A DNA stretch of 64,000 bases from Brachybacterium fresconis (lineage in GTDB: Bacteria > Actinomycetota > Actinomycetes > Actinomycetales > Dermabacteraceae). Both the position numbers and the translations under genes were made by a program. Positions 35,621-46,221 of this stretch are shown piece after piece (within the stretch, counting starts at the first letter, position 1; the number at the start of each line of letters is the position of its first letter). A model generated the notes under the pieces. The model did no database searches and was not told the origin of the DNA. It saw only the letters and a list, made by a program, of their open reading frames with translations. Location of the stretch: positions 2,728,001 through 2,792,000 of the forward strand of contig NZ_JAGIOC010000001.1 of assembly GCF_017876515.1 (NCBI RefSeq), in the 5' to 3' direction.

Positions 35621-37201
35621 TCAGGTCCCGCAGAAGGTCATGAAGTGTTCTCCGCCGTCGCCGGGGCCTTCGAGGTGGGCGTGCTCCGCGTGATGCTCGA
35701 AGGGCCGACGGACCGCCTCCAGCAGGGTCCTCACCGGCTCGAGATCACCGAGGTGCGCGGCGCGCAGGGCGGCGTCGAGGTGCACGTTGCGCGGGATGTG
35801 GACCGGGTTCGTGCGTGCCATCGCGTCCTCGGCGGCGACGGCCGACGGGCCGGTCCCGCGCAGGGCGAGCAGCCGCTGATGCCAGGCCTCGAAGGGTGCG
35901 GGGTCGGAGAACAGCGAGGCCGGATCGGCATCGGTCAGGGCGCGGAAGAAGCCGGTGTGGTCGACCTGCTGCTCCTCGAGGAGGACGGCGAGGTCGGCGC
36001 CGAGGTCCTGGATCCTCGCGAGATGCTGATCAGCTCCGGGGTCCGGCCCGCCGGCCGCGGTGCCCTCCCCCTGGGTCGGCGAGCTGTCGACCCGGTCCGA
36101 CTCCGCCCCCAGCGGGATGCCGAGCTTCGCGGCCAGGCCCCGCGCGTACGCGGCGCGGTAGTGGCCCTCGTAGCGCTCGAGCACGGCGGTGGCCTGCTCG
36201 ACGGCGACGTTCGGATCTCCCTCGTCGACGAGCTCGAGCAGCGTCTCGGCACAGCGCGAGAGGTTCCACAGGGCGATGCCGGGCTGATGGCCGTAGGCGT
36301 AGCGTCCACCGCGGTCGATCGAGCTGAACACGGCGTCGCGGCGATGGACGTCGAGGAAGGCGCACGGCCCGTAGTCGATGCCCTCGCCGGACAGCGCCAT
36401 GTTGTCCGTGTTCATGACGCCGTGGACGAAGCCGACCAGCATCCACTGCGCCATCAGCTCCGCCTGGGCCCGCATCACCGCCTCGAGCAGGGCCAGCGGA
36501 GGACTCGCGGCCCCTTCGGCCGCCGGATGATGGCGCTCGATGGCGTGGGTGACCAGCGCCCGGCGGACCCCGAGGTCGTGGTGCCAGGCGGCGTACTCCA
36601 GGGTGCCGACGCGCAGGTGACTCGCGGCCGCGCGCACCAGCAGTCCACCCGGCTCGGGGGTCACGCCCTGGCGGGGAGCGATCTGCTCCCCGGTGGTCAG
36701 CACCGCGAGGGCGCGGGTGGTGGGGATGCCGAGGGCGTGCAGGGATTCGCCGACGACCGCCTCCCGGAGCATCGGACCCAGTGGGGCCTTCCCGTCCCCG
36801 GCCCGGGCGAAGGGGGTGGCGCCGGCGCCCTTGAGGTGCAGGTCGCGGCGATCTCCGCGGGTGTCGACGAGGTCGCCCAGCAGCACGGCGCGGCCGTCGC
36901 CGAGCTGCGGGTTCGCGCTGCCGAACTGGTGTCCGGCGTATGCCTGGGCCGTGGTGAACGGATGCTCCGGCGCATCGGATCCGGGGGCCAGGGAGCGACC
37001 GTCGGCGGCGAGCTGCCCGGTCAGCAGGGCGATGCCCTCCGGTCCCCGCAGCCAGGCCGCGTCATAGCCGAGCTCGGCGGCGAGGTCCTCGTTCAGCCAG
37101 ACCAGCTCGGCAGCGGGCGGGACGTCGGACTGCCAGGGCACGGACAGCTCCGGGACCGCGGCCGCATAGCTCTGGTGCAGCACCGGTTCATCCAACAGCA
37201 T
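35621..37201 (-). CDS. selO: Protein adenylyltransferase SelO
   Basis: A 526-residue SelO (YdiU) pseudokinase that transfers AMP from ATP to protein Ser/Thr/Tyr residues and is linked to oxidative-stress regulation. Conserved features are in order: AYAGHQFGSANPQLGDGRAV near 90; DLHLKGAGATPFARAGDGK near 118 (active lysine); LREAVVGESLHALGIPTTRA near 143; VHGVMNTDNMAL near 260; IDYGPCAFLD near 274. It ends FCGT, so the penultimate cysteine region is kept. No selenocysteine codon is involved. The open frame continues upstream far beyond; the ATG at 37201 is chosen by family-like sequence. Confidence 0.95.
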   Translation of the reverse strand: MLLDEPVLHQSYAAAVPELSVPWQSDVPPAAELVWLNEDLAAELGYDAAWLRGPEGIALLTGQLAADGRSLAPGSDAPEHPFTTAQAYAGHQFGSANPQLGDGRAVLLGDLVDTRGDRRDLHLKGAGATPFARAGDGKAPLGPMLREAVVGESLHALGIPTTRALAVLTTGEQIAPRQGVTPEPGGLLVRAAASHLRVGTLEYAAWHHDLGVRRALVTHAIERHHPAAEGAASPPLALLEAVMRAQAELMAQWMLVGFVHGVMNTDNMALSGEGIDYGPCAFLDVHRRDAVFSSIDRGGRYAYGHQPGIALWNLSRCAETLLELVDEGDPNVAVEQATAVLERYEGHYRAAYARGLAAKLGIPLGAESDRVDSSPTQGEGTAAGGPDPGADQHLARIQDLGADLAVLLEEQQVDHTGFFRALTDADPASLFSDPAPFEAWHQRLLALRGTGPSAVAAEDAMARTNPVHIPRNVHLDAALRAAHLGDLEPVRTLLEAVRRPFEHHAEHAHLEGPGDGGEHFMTFCGT

Positions 37202-37345
37202 CGCCTCCTGCCCCCACGCTACCGCCGCGCGCGACGCCCGCGCTCTTGACACCGCACGGCGTCGGGCGAAGACTGGACCCGCATTGTGCAACCGGGTTTC
37301 AGAAGACGGGTCCGGATGCCGCGACCACGACGGCGAGGGAGCTCG

Positions 37346-38557
37346 ATGATGACGGCCGACGACGCCGCGTCCGCAGCGCGCCCTGACTCCGGCCCGGGAA
37401 CGGCCGTGCGGCAGGGCAACGCCCGGGACTGCGTGCTCACGCTGCGCGGCGCCTCCGGAGCGCTGACCATCGGCGAGCTCTCCGCCGCCACGGGCCTGTC
37501 CCGACCGACCGTCGAGAGCGTCCTGCAGGACCTCATCGCCGCCGGCCCGATCGCTCCGGTCCCCGCCGCCGACGTCGCCGGCCGGCGTGGTCGCCCCGCC
37601 CGCCGCTTCGCCCTGGACCCCGACGCGGCGACCGTCGCGGCCCTCGACCTCGGCGAGCGCACCGTGAGCTGCCTGATCACCGATGCGCTCGGCGCAGTCC
37701 TCTCCCGGAGCACGGTGGCGGTCGAGAGCGGGGACCACCTCGCGGCGATCGGGCGGGCGATCGGACGCACCGGGTCGCGGCCGGACGTCGTCGGTCTCGC
37801 CGTACCGGGAATCCTCGCCGCCGACGGCCGCCTGACCCGCAGCCTCGCGATGGACGACCTCGTCGGCCGCGACCTCGCCGCGGAGGTCTCGGGGCTGCTG
37901 GACTGCTCGGTGGTGGTCGAGAACGACATCAAGCTCGCCGCCCTCGCGGAACGTCACCTTGGCCCGCCGGCGAACTCCATCGCCTACGTGCAGATCGGTC
38001 ATCGTCTCTCGGTGGCCCTCATCGTGGACGGGGCGATCCTGCAGGGCAGCCACCGCCTGGCCGGCGAGCTCGGCAGTCAGCGCGGGATGCGCTGGACCAG
38101 CACCTCGCGGCGCGGACGGCTGACCTGGTCCACCGGGGACGAGGCGAAGCCGCTGCTGGAGCGGGCCGCGGCCGGGGAGGAGATCGCCCGGCGCGAGATC
38201 GAGCAGTTCTGCGCGGAGATCGCGCCGCGGCTGGCCACCGTGGCGCTGACGGTCGATCCCGAGCTGGTGGTCGTCGGCGGCGGGCTGTCGCGCCAGGGCG
38301 AGACCCTGCTCGATCCGCTGCGACGCAGCCTGCACCACCTGCTGATGACCCCGGAGCGGCCCGAGGTGGTGGCCGCCCGGCTGACCACGGACGGCTCGCT
38401 GATCGGCGCGCTCGGCCGGGCCTTCGAGCACGGTTCCGCCCGCATCGCCGGAGTGCCCGGCGTGCCGGCGCCCTGGCCGCAGTTCCTCGCCCCGATCCCG
38501 TCGGACGGCGCCACCACGACGACCCCGAACCCCTCGGAGGCGCGCCCCGCCCCCTGA
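37346..38557 (+). CDS. ROK family transcriptional regulator
   Basis: A 403-residue regulator. The N-terminal winged helix (about residues 20-80) contains LTIGELSAATGLSRPTVESVL. The ROK sugar-kinase-like domain follows with ALDLGERTVSCLITD and the VVVENDIKLAALAERH region. The zinc-binding CXCGXXGC motif of ROK kinases is replaced by RGRLTWS, as often happens in repressors. GAGGGAG lies just before the ATG at 37346. It probably represses the two genes to its right, a sugar isomerase and a Gfo/Idh dehydrogenase. Confidence 0.85.
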   Translation: MMTADDAASAARPDSGPGTAVRQGNARDCVLTLRGASGALTIGELSAATGLSRPTVESVLQDLIAAGPIAPVPAADVAGRRGRPARRFALDPDAATVAALDLGERTVSCLITDALGAVLSRSTVAVESGDHLAAIGRAIGRTGSRPDVVGLAVPGILAADGRLTRSLAMDDLVGRDLAAEVSGLLDCSVVVENDIKLAALAERHLGPPANSIAYVQIGHRLSVALIVDGAILQGSHRLAGELGSQRGMRWTSTSRRGRLTWSTGDEAKPLLERAAAGEEIARREIEQFCAEIAPRLATVALTVDPELVVVGGGLSRQGETLLDPLRRSLHHLLMTPERPEVVAARLTTDGSLIGALGRAFEHGSARIAGVPGVPAPWPQFLAPIPSDGATTTTPNPSEARPAP

Positions 38558-38580
38558 TCTTCGACCACACCGGCCCACCA

Positions 38581-38614
38581 GCGCACCAGCGCACCAGCGC
38601 ACCAGCGCACCAGC
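38581..38614 (+). repeat. 8-bp tandem repeat before the sugar isomerase gene
   Basis: Four tandem copies of GCGCACCA, 38581-38612, plus a partial copy, in the 90-base gap between the ROK regulator and the isomerase/epimerase. It could be a slippage-prone spacer in the transcript leader; any function is speculation. Confidence 0.75.
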
Positions 38615-38650
38615 CCGAGACCACCACATCCCCGATCGCGAAGGATCCCC

Positions 38651-39550
38651 ATGACCCCCGGCATCCGCCTCGGTTTCAGCTCCTACAGCTTCCACAGCAA
38701 GCTCGCCACCGGCGAGATGACCCTGCCCGAGGTGATCGACTGGGTCGCCGCGAGCGAGGGCGAGCATCTCGAACTCGCCTCCCTCGGCGACGATCCGGGC
38801 GCCCCGATCCCCAACATCGCCTCCGACCCCGCCTACGTCGAGCAGATCCGCGCCCACGCCGAGCAGGCCGAGGTGACACTGTCCACCCTGGCGATCGGCG
38901 CGGACTTCGTCACCGACGACCCCGCGGAGCTCACCGCGCAGATCGATCGCGTGAGGGCCCACGTGGACCTCGCCGACCGTCTGGGGATCCGCCAGATGCG
39001 CCACGACGTGGTCGCTCACGCCGGGCGCGAGGGGGACGACACCCCGCTGTTCGAGAAAGCGCTGCCCTCGATCGTCGCGGCCAGCAAGGAGATCGCGCAG
39101 TACGCCGCGACGAAGGGCGTCACCACCAGCCTCGAGAACCACGGCTTCTTCGTGCAGGCCGCGGACCGGGTGCGGCGGATCATCCACGCCGTCGACGAGC
39201 CCACCTTCCGCACCACCGTGGACGTGGGCAACTTCGTGTGCGTCGACGAGGACCCGACGGTCTCCGTCCCGCAGAACCTGCCGTACGCGATGGTCGTCCA
39301 CCTCAAGGATTTCTACATCCGCCCGGCCGATGCCGATCCCGGCGAGGGCTGGTTCCGCAGCCGGGGCGGGAAGCACCTGCGCGGTGCCGTCGTCGGAAAC
39401 GGCGACATCGACCTGCGCTCGGTGGCCCGCTCGATCCGCACCTCCGGGTACACCGGCTTCGTCTCGATCGAGTTCGAGGGCTGGGAGGACTGCCTCCTGG
39501 GCTGCGAGCGCGGCCTGGCCAATGCCCGTCGCCTGCTCGAGATCCCCTGA
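38651..39550 (+). CDS. Sugar phosphate isomerase/epimerase (TIM barrel)
   Basis: A 299-residue xylose-isomerase-like TIM-barrel protein. Metal-ligand positions typical of the family appear as ENHGFF (Glu, near residue 162), TTVDVGNF (Asp), HLKDFYI (His) and VSIEFEGWED (Glu) at the end. Such enzymes isomerise or epimerise sugars, inosose or related keto-sugars. GAAGGATCC precedes the ATG. It follows the ROK regulator and precedes a Gfo/Idh oxidoreductase 67 bases on, so a sugar or polyol catabolic unit is likely. Confidence 0.9.
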   Translation: MTPGIRLGFSSYSFHSKLATGEMTLPEVIDWVAASEGEHLELASLGDDPGAPIPNIASDPAYVEQIRAHAEQAEVTLSTLAIGADFVTDDPAELTAQIDRVRAHVDLADRLGIRQMRHDVVAHAGREGDDTPLFEKALPSIVAASKEIAQYAATKGVTTSLENHGFFVQAADRVRRIIHAVDEPTFRTTVDVGNFVCVDEDPTVSVPQNLPYAMVVHLKDFYIRPADADPGEGWFRSRGGKHLRGAVVGNGDIDLRSVARSIRTSGYTGFVSIEFEGWEDCLLGCERGLANARRLLEIP

Positions 39551-39617
39551 CCTCTCACCCCCCTCTCACCGCTCTTCACGACCCCATCCGCCTCCCGGCC
39601 AGAAGGAAGCACCGCAC

Positions 39618-40679
39618 ATGAGCACATTCCGAGTCGGCGTCATCGGCGCCGGAACCATCGCCCAGTCCCACCTGACCGCCTACGCCGAGAACACCGACGT
39701 CGAGCTGATCGCCGTCGCCGACATGAACCTCGAGCGCGCCCGGTCCGTGGCCGACACCTTCGGCGCGAAGCGCGCCTACGCGGACCCCCACGAGCTGCTG
39801 GCCGACGACGAGATCGACGGGGTGTCCATCTGCACCTGGAACAACTCCCACGCCACCTGGGCGATCGCCGCGATCGAGGCCGGCAAGCACGTGCTGGTCG
39901 AGAAGCCGATCGCCCGCACCCTGGACGAGGCGCTCCAGATCCAGCAGGCCGTCGAGCGCAGCGACCAGGTGGTGCAGGTCGGGTTCGTGCGCCGACACTC
40001 CCCCAACTGCCAGGTGCTGAAGTCCTTCATCGACGCGGACGAGCTCGGTGAGATCTACTACGCCAAGGCCAGCTGTCTGCGTCGCGTGGGGAACCCCGGC
40101 GGCTGGTTCGCGGACAAGGAGATCTCCGGCGGCGGCCCGCTGCTGGACATCGGCATCCACGTGCTGGATCTGTGCTGGTACCTCATGGGCTCCCCGAAGG
40201 TCGTCTCCGTCAGCGGCAACACGTACGAGAAGCTCGGCAACCGCGCGAACGTCACCACCATGCCGCGCTACAAGGCCGCCGACTACGATCCCGACCGCAA
40301 CACCGTCGAGGATCTGGCCAACGCCGTGATCCGCTTCGAGAACGGGGCCTCGCTGCTGCTGGACTGCTCCTTCTCGCTGCATGCCACGAAGGATTCGATC
40401 GAGGTGGCGGTATACGGCGAGAAGGGAGGGGCGGAGCTCGAGCCGGCCCTGCACATCGCCACCGAGATGCACGACTCGGTGGTGAACATCGAGCCGCAGA
40501 TCGCCTCGCGCACCTTCGAGTTCGGCACCGGGTTCGCGCACGAGATCCAGAACTTCGTCGACGCCGGCCTGGGCCGTGCGGAGTCGGTCGCCCCGGCCTG
40601 GCACGGCGTGGAGATCGTGCGGATCCTGGAGGCGATCTACGCCTCGGCCGAGTCCGGGCAGGAGGTCACGATCGCCTGA
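39618..40679 (+). CDS. Gfo/Idh/MocA family oxidoreductase
   Basis: A 353-residue NAD(P)-dependent dehydrogenase. The Rossmann motif GVIGAGTIAQSHL is at residues 7-19. The EKP signature with catalytic lysine is HVLVEKPIARTLDEA (near 93-107). The substrate-domain motif GGGPLLDIGIHVLDL carries the family DxxxH. AGAAGGAAG precedes the ATG. With the isomerase/epimerase upstream it could oxidise an inositol- or sugar-like substrate. A near-perfect hairpin at 40701-40735 may end the operon. Confidence 0.9.
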   Translation: MSTFRVGVIGAGTIAQSHLTAYAENTDVELIAVADMNLERARSVADTFGAKRAYADPHELLADDEIDGVSICTWNNSHATWAIAAIEAGKHVLVEKPIARTLDEALQIQQAVERSDQVVQVGFVRRHSPNCQVLKSFIDADELGEIYYAKASCLRRVGNPGGWFADKEISGGGPLLDIGIHVLDLCWYLMGSPKVVSVSGNTYEKLGNRANVTTMPRYKAADYDPDRNTVEDLANAVIRFENGASLLLDCSFSLHATKDSIEVAVYGEKGGAELEPALHIATEMHDSVVNIEPQIASRTFEFGTGFAHEIQNFVDAGLGRAESVAPAWHGVEIVRILEAIYASAESGQEVTIA

Positions 40680-40700
40680 GCGGCGCATCCCTCCCGGGCC

Positions 40701-40735
40701 CGCGCTCGTCGGCGTGGATCGTGCCGGCGAGCGCG
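40701..40735 (+). terminator. Hairpin after the Gfo/Idh gene
   Basis: Arms CGCGCTCGTCGGC (40701-40713) and GCCGGCGAGCGCG (40723-40735) pair over 13 bases with one G-T pair, loop 9. It begins 22 bases after the stop of the sugar operon and ends 12 bases before the NYN gene, so it probably closes the operon. Confidence 0.6.
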
Positions 40736-40747
40736 TAGGGTCGAGCC

Positions 40748-41296
40748 ATGACAGCACGCACCACGTACCTCCTGGTCGACGGCGAGAACATCGACGCCAC
40801 GCTCGGCATCTCCGTCCTCGGTCGCCGCCCCCAGCCGGAGGAGCGGCCCCGCTGGAACAAGCTGCTGCACCATGCGGAGGTCACGTGGGACCAGCCCGTC
40901 AAGGGCCTGTTCTTCCTCGCCGTCGGCGACAGCCTGCCCTCCGGGTTCGTGCAGGCGCTGATCGCCCTGGGCTACAAGACCATCCCGCTGCGCGGCGAGG
41001 GCAAGGTCGTCGACATCGCCATCCAGCGCACCGCCGAGGCGCTGGTCTCCCGCCCGGCCGACGTCATGCTGGTCAGCCACGACCGCGACTTCGTCCCGCA
41101 GATGCAGGAGCTGGCCTCGTCGGACGACCGCCGCACCGCCCTGGTCGGCTTCCGCGAGTTCATGGCCAGCGATCTGCAGGAGATCCCGGGGATCGAGTTC
41201 CACGACCTCGAGTACGACGTCGCCGCCTTCACCAGTCGTCTGCCGCGCGTGCGGATCATCGACATCGACGAGTTCGACCCGCTGGAGTTCATCTGA
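40748..41296 (+). CDS. NYN domain protein (PIN-like nuclease fold)
   Basis: A 182-residue protein with an NYN domain. The acidic nuclease residues typical of the fold are visible: D in YLLVDGENIDATLG (near residue 11), the VVDIAIQRTAEAL stretch near residue 88, and SHDRDFVPQM near residue 114. NYN proteins are often involved in RNA turnover, though bacterial members are poorly studied. The start at 40748 follows a GAGCC stretch. It stands alone, divergent from the quinone reductase gene's convergent partner; no pathway is implied. Confidence 0.85.
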   Translation: MTARTTYLLVDGENIDATLGISVLGRRPQPEERPRWNKLLHHAEVTWDQPVKGLFFLAVGDSLPSGFVQALIALGYKTIPLRGEGKVVDIAIQRTAEALVSRPADVMLVSHDRDFVPQMQELASSDDRRTALVGFREFMASDLQEIPGIEFHDLEYDVAAFTSRLPRVRIIDIDEFDPLEFI

Positions 41297-41329
41297 ATCC
41301 GGCGTCGGATCACCCGCCGCCGCGGCGTC

Positions 41330-42274
41330 TCAGGCGGTGAGGTCCAGGACGATCCGTCCGCGGACTCCTCCTGCCTCGAGACGACGGTGCGCCTCGGCGG
41401 CCTCGACCGCGGGCAGCACATCGGCCACCCGCAGCGCGAGCACGCCCTGCTCGGCGAGGTCGCGCAGTCCGGCGAGCATCCCCCGCGCCTCGGCGACATC
41501 GCGCACCATGACCGGCTCGACCCTCAGCCCGCGCGCTCCGTCGCCCCGGTAGCCGCGGAAGGTGGCGACCGCGCCGCCGTCGGAGACGGCGGGCAGCACC
41601 TGCGCGGACTGGATGGAGGCATCGGCCAGGCCGTCGACCCCGTCGGGGGCGACCTCCCGGATGCGCTCGGCGACGTCCTCGCCGCGGCGCACGACGACGT
41701 CGGCCCCCCAGGAGCGGACCAGCTCCTCGTCCTTCTCGGCCGCGTCGGCGAGCACGCGCAGGCCGTCGTGGACCGCCAGCTGGACCAGGTAGCCGCCGAG
41801 GGTGCCCGCGGCCCCGGTGACGGCGAGGGTCTGCCCGGTCCCGAGCGCGAGCAGGTCGAGGGCGCGACGGGCAGTCAGCGCATTCATCGGAAGCGTCGCG
41901 GCCTCCGCATCCGAGGCCCCCGTCGGGGCACGGACCACCGATCCCACCGGCAGCACGATCTCCTCCCGATAGGCGCCGTGCGGGCCGGTGGGCATGACGA
42001 TCCCGATCACGCGATCGCCGACGGCCAGGCCGTCGCCGCCGTCCGGTCCGAGCTCCGCGACGACCCCCGTGACATCCATCCCGGGAACGTCACCGGGCGC
42101 GTCCGCCTGCTCCGCGTCCGCCCGGGCCCCGCTGCGCACCAGGGTGTCCGTCGGACTCACCGCGGCGGCGCTCACCCGGATCCGCACGGTGCCGGGCTCG
42201 AGCTCCTCGACCGGGACGTCGATCTCGTGCAGGGTCTCAGGGCCTCCGTACCGTGTCACTCCGATAGCTCGCAT
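41330..42274 (-). CDS. Zinc-type alcohol dehydrogenase-like / quinone oxidoreductase
   Basis: A 314-residue medium-chain dehydrogenase of the quinone oxidoreductase branch. N-terminal GroES-like fold with PGMDVTGVVAELGPDG (about residues 60-76). The nucleotide-binding motif is AVTGAAGTLGGYLVQLA near residue 150, with ALTARRALDLL just before. No structural zinc cysteines are seen, which fits the zinc-free quinone reductase class using NADPH. The ATG at 42274 is divergent from the semialdehyde dehydrogenase gene, 140 bases apart, so the two may share regulation. Confidence 0.85.
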   Translation of the reverse strand: MRAIGVTRYGGPETLHEIDVPVEELEPGTVRIRVSAAAVSPTDTLVRSGARADAEQADAPGDVPGMDVTGVVAELGPDGGDGLAVGDRVIGIVMPTGPHGAYREEIVLPVGSVVRAPTGASDAEAATLPMNALTARRALDLLALGTGQTLAVTGAAGTLGGYLVQLAVHDGLRVLADAAEKDEELVRSWGADVVVRRGEDVAERIREVAPDGVDGLADASIQSAQVLPAVSDGGAVATFRGYRGDGARGLRVEPVMVRDVAEARGMLAGLRDLAEQGVLALRVADVLPAVEAAEAHRRLEAGGVRGRIVLDLTA

Positions 42275-42415
42275 GCACCCTGCCTAACACTGTTCCGCAG
42301 GCTCGGCAACGGGCATGGACCGCACGGTCGCCGTCGGCCCCCGGATCCGCCGACGGGACGACCGATCGGACGGTCCCCCTGTACAGATCCCGCCGGAGCG
42401 GACGAGGGTGGCCCC

Positions 42416-43792
<1,377 letters not shown>

Positions 43793-43816
43793 GCGACGGC
43801 GGTCGACCGGGCGGTG

Positions 43817-44641
43817 TCAGCCACGGCCCGCCAGCACGCCCTCGACGAAACGGATCACGTCGTCGACCACCTCGGCGCGGTTGGTCTCGTTGAGGATCTC
43901 GTGCCGGGCGCCGGGGTAGGTCTTCACCCGCGTGGCGCTGCCTTCGACGGCCCGCAGACCGACCCGGCTCGCACCGGGCGGGACCAGATGGTCGTCCTCG
44001 CCGTGCAGGTACAGCAGCGGATGATCGCCGACCGTGCCGGCCGCGGTGATCATGGCCAGGCAGCGCTGGATGGCCTCCAGGGTGGGGCGTTTGAAATCGC
44101 CGTGCCAGACCAGCTCGTCCTCGGCGTAGGTGGCGCCGACGGCCGGATCGCGGGAGAGGGTCTCGGGGTCGATCGGGGTGGAGGGGATCTCCTCGAGCGC
44201 GAGCAGCTCGTCGACGATCGCCCAGGAGCCCAGCACCGGCCCGGAGAGCACCGTCGCGACCGATCGATCGGGGTGGATCTGCGTGTACCGCGCGGCGATC
44301 ATCCCACCCAGGGAATGTCCGAGCAGCACGATCGGGACGTCCGGATGCTGCTCGCGGGCGTATCGGACCACGACGTCGAGATCCGCCACGACCGGCTCGA
44401 AGTCCTCGATCAGCACACGCGCTCCGTCACTGCGGCCATGGCCGACGTGATCAGCGGCGTAGACGGCGGCACCGGCGTCGTTCAATCGGCCGGCCACCCA
44501 GGCGTAGCGGCCGACGTGCTCGCCGTAGCCGTGGGCGAGCACGGCGATCCAGCGGGGATCGGGCAGGGTCCAGGCGCGCCCGACGAGGGCACCGCCGTGG
44601 CCGGCGAAGGTGACGTCGTCGGACGGGGTGAGGGTGCTCAT
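43817..44641 (-). CDS. Alpha/beta hydrolase of the monoacylglycerol lipase type
   Basis: A 274-residue hydrolase. The typical motifs are ahead of the nucleophile (LAHGYGEHVGRYAWVA), the elbow GHSLGGMIAARY, the acid aspartate in LHGEDDHLVPP, and histidine in ARHEILNE. This matches the bacterial monoacylglycerol lipase/lysophospholipase group (serine hydrolase on acylglycerols). No signal peptide. The ATG at 44641 is the best start. It is divergent from the LCP gene by about 90 bases. Confidence 0.85.
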   Translation of the reverse strand: MSTLTPSDDVTFAGHGGALVGRAWTLPDPRWIAVLAHGYGEHVGRYAWVAGRLNDAGAAVYAADHVGHGRSDGARVLIEDFEPVVADLDVVVRYAREQHPDVPIVLLGHSLGGMIAARYTQIHPDRSVATVLSGPVLGSWAIVDELLALEEIPSTPIDPETLSRDPAVGATYAEDELVWHGDFKRPTLEAIQRCLAMITAAGTVGDHPLLYLHGEDDHLVPPGASRVGLRAVEGSATRVKTYPGARHEILNETNRAEVVDDVIRFVEGVLAGRG

Positions 44642-44732
44642 AGACCCATGATGCCTTCCCGGCCCTCCGTGCACACTGATCCCCCGTCCCGTATGGTCGG
44701 CAACTTCCTTCCTCGACTCCCGCGAGAGGCCC

Positions 44733-45764
44733 ATGGACGACACCACCCCGTCGAACCCCGATCTGGACAACGGCTCGCGCCGTACTCGTCGGCCGCGCCG
44801 ACGGAAGGCACTGATCGCGCTGTTCGTGATCGGCTGCCTCGTCGCCGTCGGAGGCCTCCTCACCGACCGCTACCTGGGCTCGCTCCAGGAGGCGTACGAG
44901 AAGCGCAGCGTGGTCAGCCTCGACCGCGGCGCATCGGACGGGGAGCGCCCCGCGGAGGCGGCGGGCGACGGGCAGAACATCCTGCTCCTGGGCTCGGACC
45001 AGCGCGCCACCGCGGAGGCCGCCGCGCAGGAGGTCAGCGGGCAGCGGTCCGACACGATGATGCTCGTGCACCTGCCCGCCGACGGCTCGGAGGCCTACGT
45101 GACGTCCTTCCCCCGCGACCTCTACGTCGAGATCCCCGGCCACGGACAGGACCGCATCAACGCGGCGCTGTCCTACGGCGGCCTGCCCCTCGCGGTGAAC
45201 ACGGTCGAGGACTACACGGACACACCGATCGACCACGTCGCACTGATCGACTTCGAGGGCATCACGGGGCTGGTCGACACCCTGGGCGGCGTCGACGTGC
45301 ACGTGCCCGAATCCTTCGAGCGGGACGGCATGCAGTTCACCGAGGGCACCCAGCATCTGGACGGCGAGGAGGCGCTCGTCTTCGCCCGGGAGCGCAAGCA
45401 GCTCGACACGGGCGACTTCGCGCGCAACCAGAACCAGCAGCAGCTGCTCAAGGCGATCGCCGGCGAGCTGCTGAGCGGAGACACGCTCTCCAGCCCCGGG
45501 AAGATGCGCGACACGATTGCAGCCCTCTCCCCGTACCTCACGACGGACGAGGGCCTGGACTCGAGGACGATCGTGCAGCTGGGCGTGGAGAACCGGAACC
45601 TGCGCAGCTCCACCCTGCACTTCCTGGAGGCGCCGCACGGGGACCCGTACACCACCGCCGGCGGCGCGAGCGTCGTCGCCTCCGACGAGGAAGGCATGGA
45701 GGAGCTGCGCACCGCACTGGAGGAGGACACGATGGACGAGTACGCCGCCGAGCACGCGGACTGA
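44733..45764 (+). CDS. LytR-CpsA-Psr (LCP) family cell-wall ligase
   Basis: A 343-residue membrane-anchored protein. A basic cytoplasmic N-terminus (RRTRRPRRRK) is followed by one transmembrane helix (about residues 28-48). The extracellular LCP domain runs from about residue 80 to 250: LLLGSDQR, SDTMMLVHLPADG, SFPRDLYVEIPGHG and RINAALSYGG, followed by GGVDVHVPE and FARERKQL. These residues bind the polyprenyl pyrophosphate and Mg2+ as the enzyme attaches polymers to peptidoglycan. In actinobacteria the acceptor may be arabinogalactan-like or teichoic/teichuronic material. Its C-terminus is acidic. Confidence 0.9.
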   Translation: MDDTTPSNPDLDNGSRRTRRPRRRKALIALFVIGCLVAVGGLLTDRYLGSLQEAYEKRSVVSLDRGASDGERPAEAAGDGQNILLLGSDQRATAEAAAQEVSGQRSDTMMLVHLPADGSEAYVTSFPRDLYVEIPGHGQDRINAALSYGGLPLAVNTVEDYTDTPIDHVALIDFEGITGLVDTLGGVDVHVPESFERDGMQFTEGTQHLDGEEALVFARERKQLDTGDFARNQNQQQLLKAIAGELLSGDTLSSPGKMRDTIAALSPYLTTDEGLDSRTIVQLGVENRNLRSSTLHFLEAPHGDPYTTAGGASVVASDEEGMEELRTALEEDTMDEYAAEHAD

Positions 45765-45898
45765 GACCGGTCTCGGGACCCGGACCAGCCGCGGGACCGA
45801 GACCAGCTGCGGGACAGGGCTGCCGTCGGCGGGACCTCGGCGCTCCCCGTCAGGATCCGCGGGCCGTCCCGCTCGGACGCGAACACCCCCGTGATGCG

Positions 45899-45925
45899 AA
45901 AAACCCCGGTTCACCTGGGTGAACC
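45899..45925 (-). terminator. Intrinsic terminator of tRNA-Leu
   Basis: On the minus strand an 8-base stem, GGTTCACC/GGTGAACC (45908-45925), loop 2, is followed by GGGG and then a run of five T residues (45903-45899). It ends 17 bases downstream of the tRNA-Leu. It is one of the few hairpins in this window with a T tract. Confidence 0.8.
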
Positions 45926-45941
45926 AGGGAATTCCCTGCGG

Positions 45942-46025
45942 TGCGCGAGGGGGGACTTGAACCCCCACGCCCTCTCGAGCACACGGACCTGAACCGTGCG
46001 CGTCTACCAATTCCGCCACTCGCGC
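45942..46025 (-). tRNA. tRNA-Leu (anticodon CAG)
   Basis: A class II tRNA with a long variable arm. The acceptor stem is GCGCGAG (5') paired with CTCGCGC (3'), the D-arm contains GGAATTGGTAGAC, the anticodon stem-loop is CGCACGG-TTCAGGT-CCGTGTG with anticodon CAG, and the T-arm is GGGGGTTCAAGTCCCCC. The long variable arm between anticodon and T arms is typical of leucine. The 3' CCA is not encoded: the genome reads CCG after the discriminator, so tRNA nucleotidyltransferase must add it. Confidence 0.95.
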
Positions 46026-46221
46026 ATTCCTTCGACACCGGGTCACAGAGGCGCCGAGGCCGAAGGTTCCTTTAGGTTACCCCCGATGAACCCTCAGCCA
46101 AAACCGGCTCGCTCGAGCGTAATCAACGCCACGTTCCGAGACGTCGTGCGGGTCAGCGCATGATCCCCAGCCGGATCAGAGCACGATCCCGATCCCGGTC
46201 GGCGCACGATCCCCAGCCGGG

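Noticed and set aside
35621..37201. Selenocysteine at the end of SelO
   Set aside because: The C-terminal residue in that region is cysteine (FCGT), with an ordinary stop; no in-frame TGA is bypassed.
38581..38614. Attachment or integration site
   Set aside because: The 8-bp repeats are simple tandem copies; no integrase or tRNA end is adjacent.
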